From NCBI GenBank assembly GCA_022712775.1, contig JAFLJZ010000110.1:1-6142 (forward strand): DNA of 6,142 bases, read 5' to 3'. A program made the position numbers and the translations under genes. Position 1 is the first letter of the stretch, and every line of letters begins with the position of its first letter. This DNA is from Sulfurimonas sp. (GTDB lineage: Bacteria; Campylobacterota; Campylobacteria; Campylobacterales; Sulfurimonadaceae). The notes below the pieces were generated by a model. The model saw nothing but the letters and a program-made list of their open reading frames with translations, was not told the origin of the DNA and did no database searches. Below, one piece after another: positions 5,252 to 6,142 of this stretch.

Positions 5252-6049
5252 ATGGGTGTTGTAACTGCTATTTCTCTTAGAGAATTAAAGAATCTCTTTC
5301 CAAGTTATAAATTCATTGCTTTAACACCAACGGAATCTGGAATCATTGACACAACATATATTGTTCACACACAAGAGAAAAGCTATATTTTAAAAAAATA
5401 TGAAAGAGATATTCCACGAAAAATTGCTCTTGATACCAAACTTCTTAAAGAACTAAATAGTAAAGGACTTAATGTCCCTATGTTAATTGCTAAGAATGAA
5501 GACTGGTACCTTTATACAAAACTTCAAGGTAAACAACCCAATAGTGTTAAAAGTTATCATATTCAAGCTCTAGGAAGGTTCCTTGCAAAATTACATTGTG
5601 CTACGTCTACACACATTTGTGATTCGAATACTTTAATAGAAACAGAAGTTATAAATGCACTAAAATTTACCAAAAAACACTATTTTTCTTACTACAAAAA
5701 ACTTGAATTTCTAAAGCATTTTACACATGAGAATAACGCATTAATTCATGGAGATATTTTTAAGGACAACACCATTTTTAATAGTCATAAAATCGGTGTT
5801 ATTGATTTTATAGATAGTTCATGCGGAACACTTTCTTTTGATGCAGGAGTTGCTCTTATTGGTTTTGATGCATCGCTTCACAGTGAATATTTTATCAACA
5901 TATTTTTAAAATCTTACAACCAACATGCACCAAAAAAATTAAGTAAAAAAGTACTCAAAGAGAAGATGAGAATTGCTTCACATTTTTATGCACTCAAGAG
6001 AATATACAAATATAAAAACACGCTTCGTGCTAAAGAATTACTCGCATGA
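5252..6049 (+). CDS. APH/homoserine-kinase-fold kinase, candidate threonine/serine kinase for the B12 linker
   Basis: A 265-residue small-molecule kinase of the aminoglycoside phosphotransferase/choline kinase/type II homoserine kinase fold. Visible residues: a probable ATP-binding Lys48 in SYILKKY, the catalytic loop LIHGDIFKDN (His166, Asp168, Asn173) and the metal-binding Asp185 in GVIDFID. It is shorter than typical members (about 300-320), mainly at the C-terminal end. The ATG is one base after the previous stop and has no well-spaced ribosome site, so translation is probably coupled. Its own stop overlaps the cobD start by four bases (ATGA). That tight link to cobD suggests it phosphorylates the hydroxy amino acid that CobD decarboxylates, namely L-threonine or, for ethanolamine-type linkers, L-serine; homoserine, the substrate of its fold relative ThrB, is chemically close. 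No PduX-like GHMP kinase is visible. Fold is secure; substrate is inferred, with ethanolamine or aminopropanol as alternatives. Confidence 0.85.
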   Translation: MGVVTAISLRELKNLFPSYKFIALTPTESGIIDTTYIVHTQEKSYILKKYERDIPRKIALDTKLLKELNSKGLNVPMLIAKNEDWYLYTKLQGKQPNSVKSYHIQALGRFLAKLHCATSTHICDSNTLIETEVINALKFTKKHYFSYYKKLEFLKHFTHENNALIHGDIFKDNTIFNSHKIGVIDFIDSSCGTLSFDAGVALIGFDASLHSEYFINIFLKSYNQHAPKKLSKKVLKEKMRIASHFYALKRIYKYKNTLRAKELLA

Positions 6050-6142
6050 AACATGGTGCAAATATTTATAAATATGCAAAAAAACTAGGCTGTAATGCAA
6101 ATGAAATTTTAGACTTTTCTTCAAATATTAACTCATACCATC
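6046..6142 (+). CDS. cobD: Threonine-phosphate decarboxylase CobD, N-terminal fragment cut by the window edge
   Basis: Only 32 codons and one base are present. They encode KHGANIYKYAKKLG and then NEILDFSSNIN, matching the conserved CobD opening (HGGN..Y..A..LG....EILDFSxNINP). CobD is a PLP-dependent aminotransferase-fold enzyme that decarboxylates L-threonine phosphate to (R)-1-amino-2-propanol phosphate, the linker of the nucleotide loop; some relatives take serine phosphate. The ATG overlaps the kinase stop (ATGA), so translation is very likely coupled. The PLP lysine and the rest of the protein lie beyond the window. The name follows Salmonella usage (the same enzyme is CobC in Pseudomonas denitrificans). 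A histidinol-phosphate aminotransferase (HisC) relative is the only serious alternative and is made unlikely by the N-terminus and context. Confidence 0.88.
   Translation, partial: MKHGANIYKYAKKLGCNANEILDFSSNINSYH

Noticed and set aside
1..6142. Mobile element, toxin-antitoxin, phage-defence or CRISPR content
   Set aside because: No transposase, integrase, terminal repeats, direct-repeat arrays or defence domains were found; base composition and gene style look uniform by eye across the window.

Overview
The window is AT-rich and densely coded. It looks like the chromosome of a Campylobacterota (epsilonproteobacterial) organism, of a Sulfurimonas-like, anaerobic or microaerophilic kind. This is inferred from the protein flavour (CbiK/CbiM-type cobalamin genes, a secreted DsbA-like protein), short intergenic gaps, and promoters with clear TATAAT-type -10 boxes but no obvious -35. 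No database search was possible, so the taxon is an inference.

Layout. Positions 1-552 hold the 3' part of a DsbA/thioredoxin-fold protein (its start lies outside the window). A 152-residue ArsI/CadI-type glyoxalase-fold protein with a CC arsenic-binding pair follows on the same strand (578-1036). From there to the right edge the window is a cobalamin (B12) region: cobyrinate a,c-diamide synthase cobB/cbiA (minus, TTG start), a CbiK-type sirohydrochlorin cobaltochelatase (plus), a CbiM-type cobalt/nickel ECF permease (minus), then a four-gene plus-strand operon. That operon encodes a Tat-exported metallophosphoesterase, a ten-cysteine small protein, an APH/homoserine-kinase-fold kinase and cobD (threonine-phosphate decarboxylase, only the first 32 codons present).

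How the genes fit together. CbiM would import Co(II) with partner subunits encoded elsewhere. CbiK would insert it early, as in the anaerobic pathway, and CobB would amidate the a and c side chains. The kinase next to cobD is well placed to make the phosphorylated amino acid that CobD decarboxylates to the aminopropanol (or ethanolamine) phosphate linker of the nucleotide loop. No PduX-like GHMP kinase is visible, so this kinase is a candidate non-orthologous L-threonine/L-serine kinase. The phosphatase and the Cys-rich protein are co-transcribed with them and have no assigned role; they are the least explained part of the window.

Regulatory architecture is compact. Two divergent intergenic regions (2287-2331 and 3863-3973) carry promoter-like sequences, the second with a widely spaced inverted repeat and a separate 7-bp-arm palindrome. 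A bidirectional terminator (3150-3183) is built into the ends of cbiK and cbiM. The arsI-like gene and cobB end tail to tail on a shared TTAA. No RNA genes, mobile elements, CRISPR arrays or cobalamin riboswitch were seen, and no stretch over 300 bases lacks a gene.
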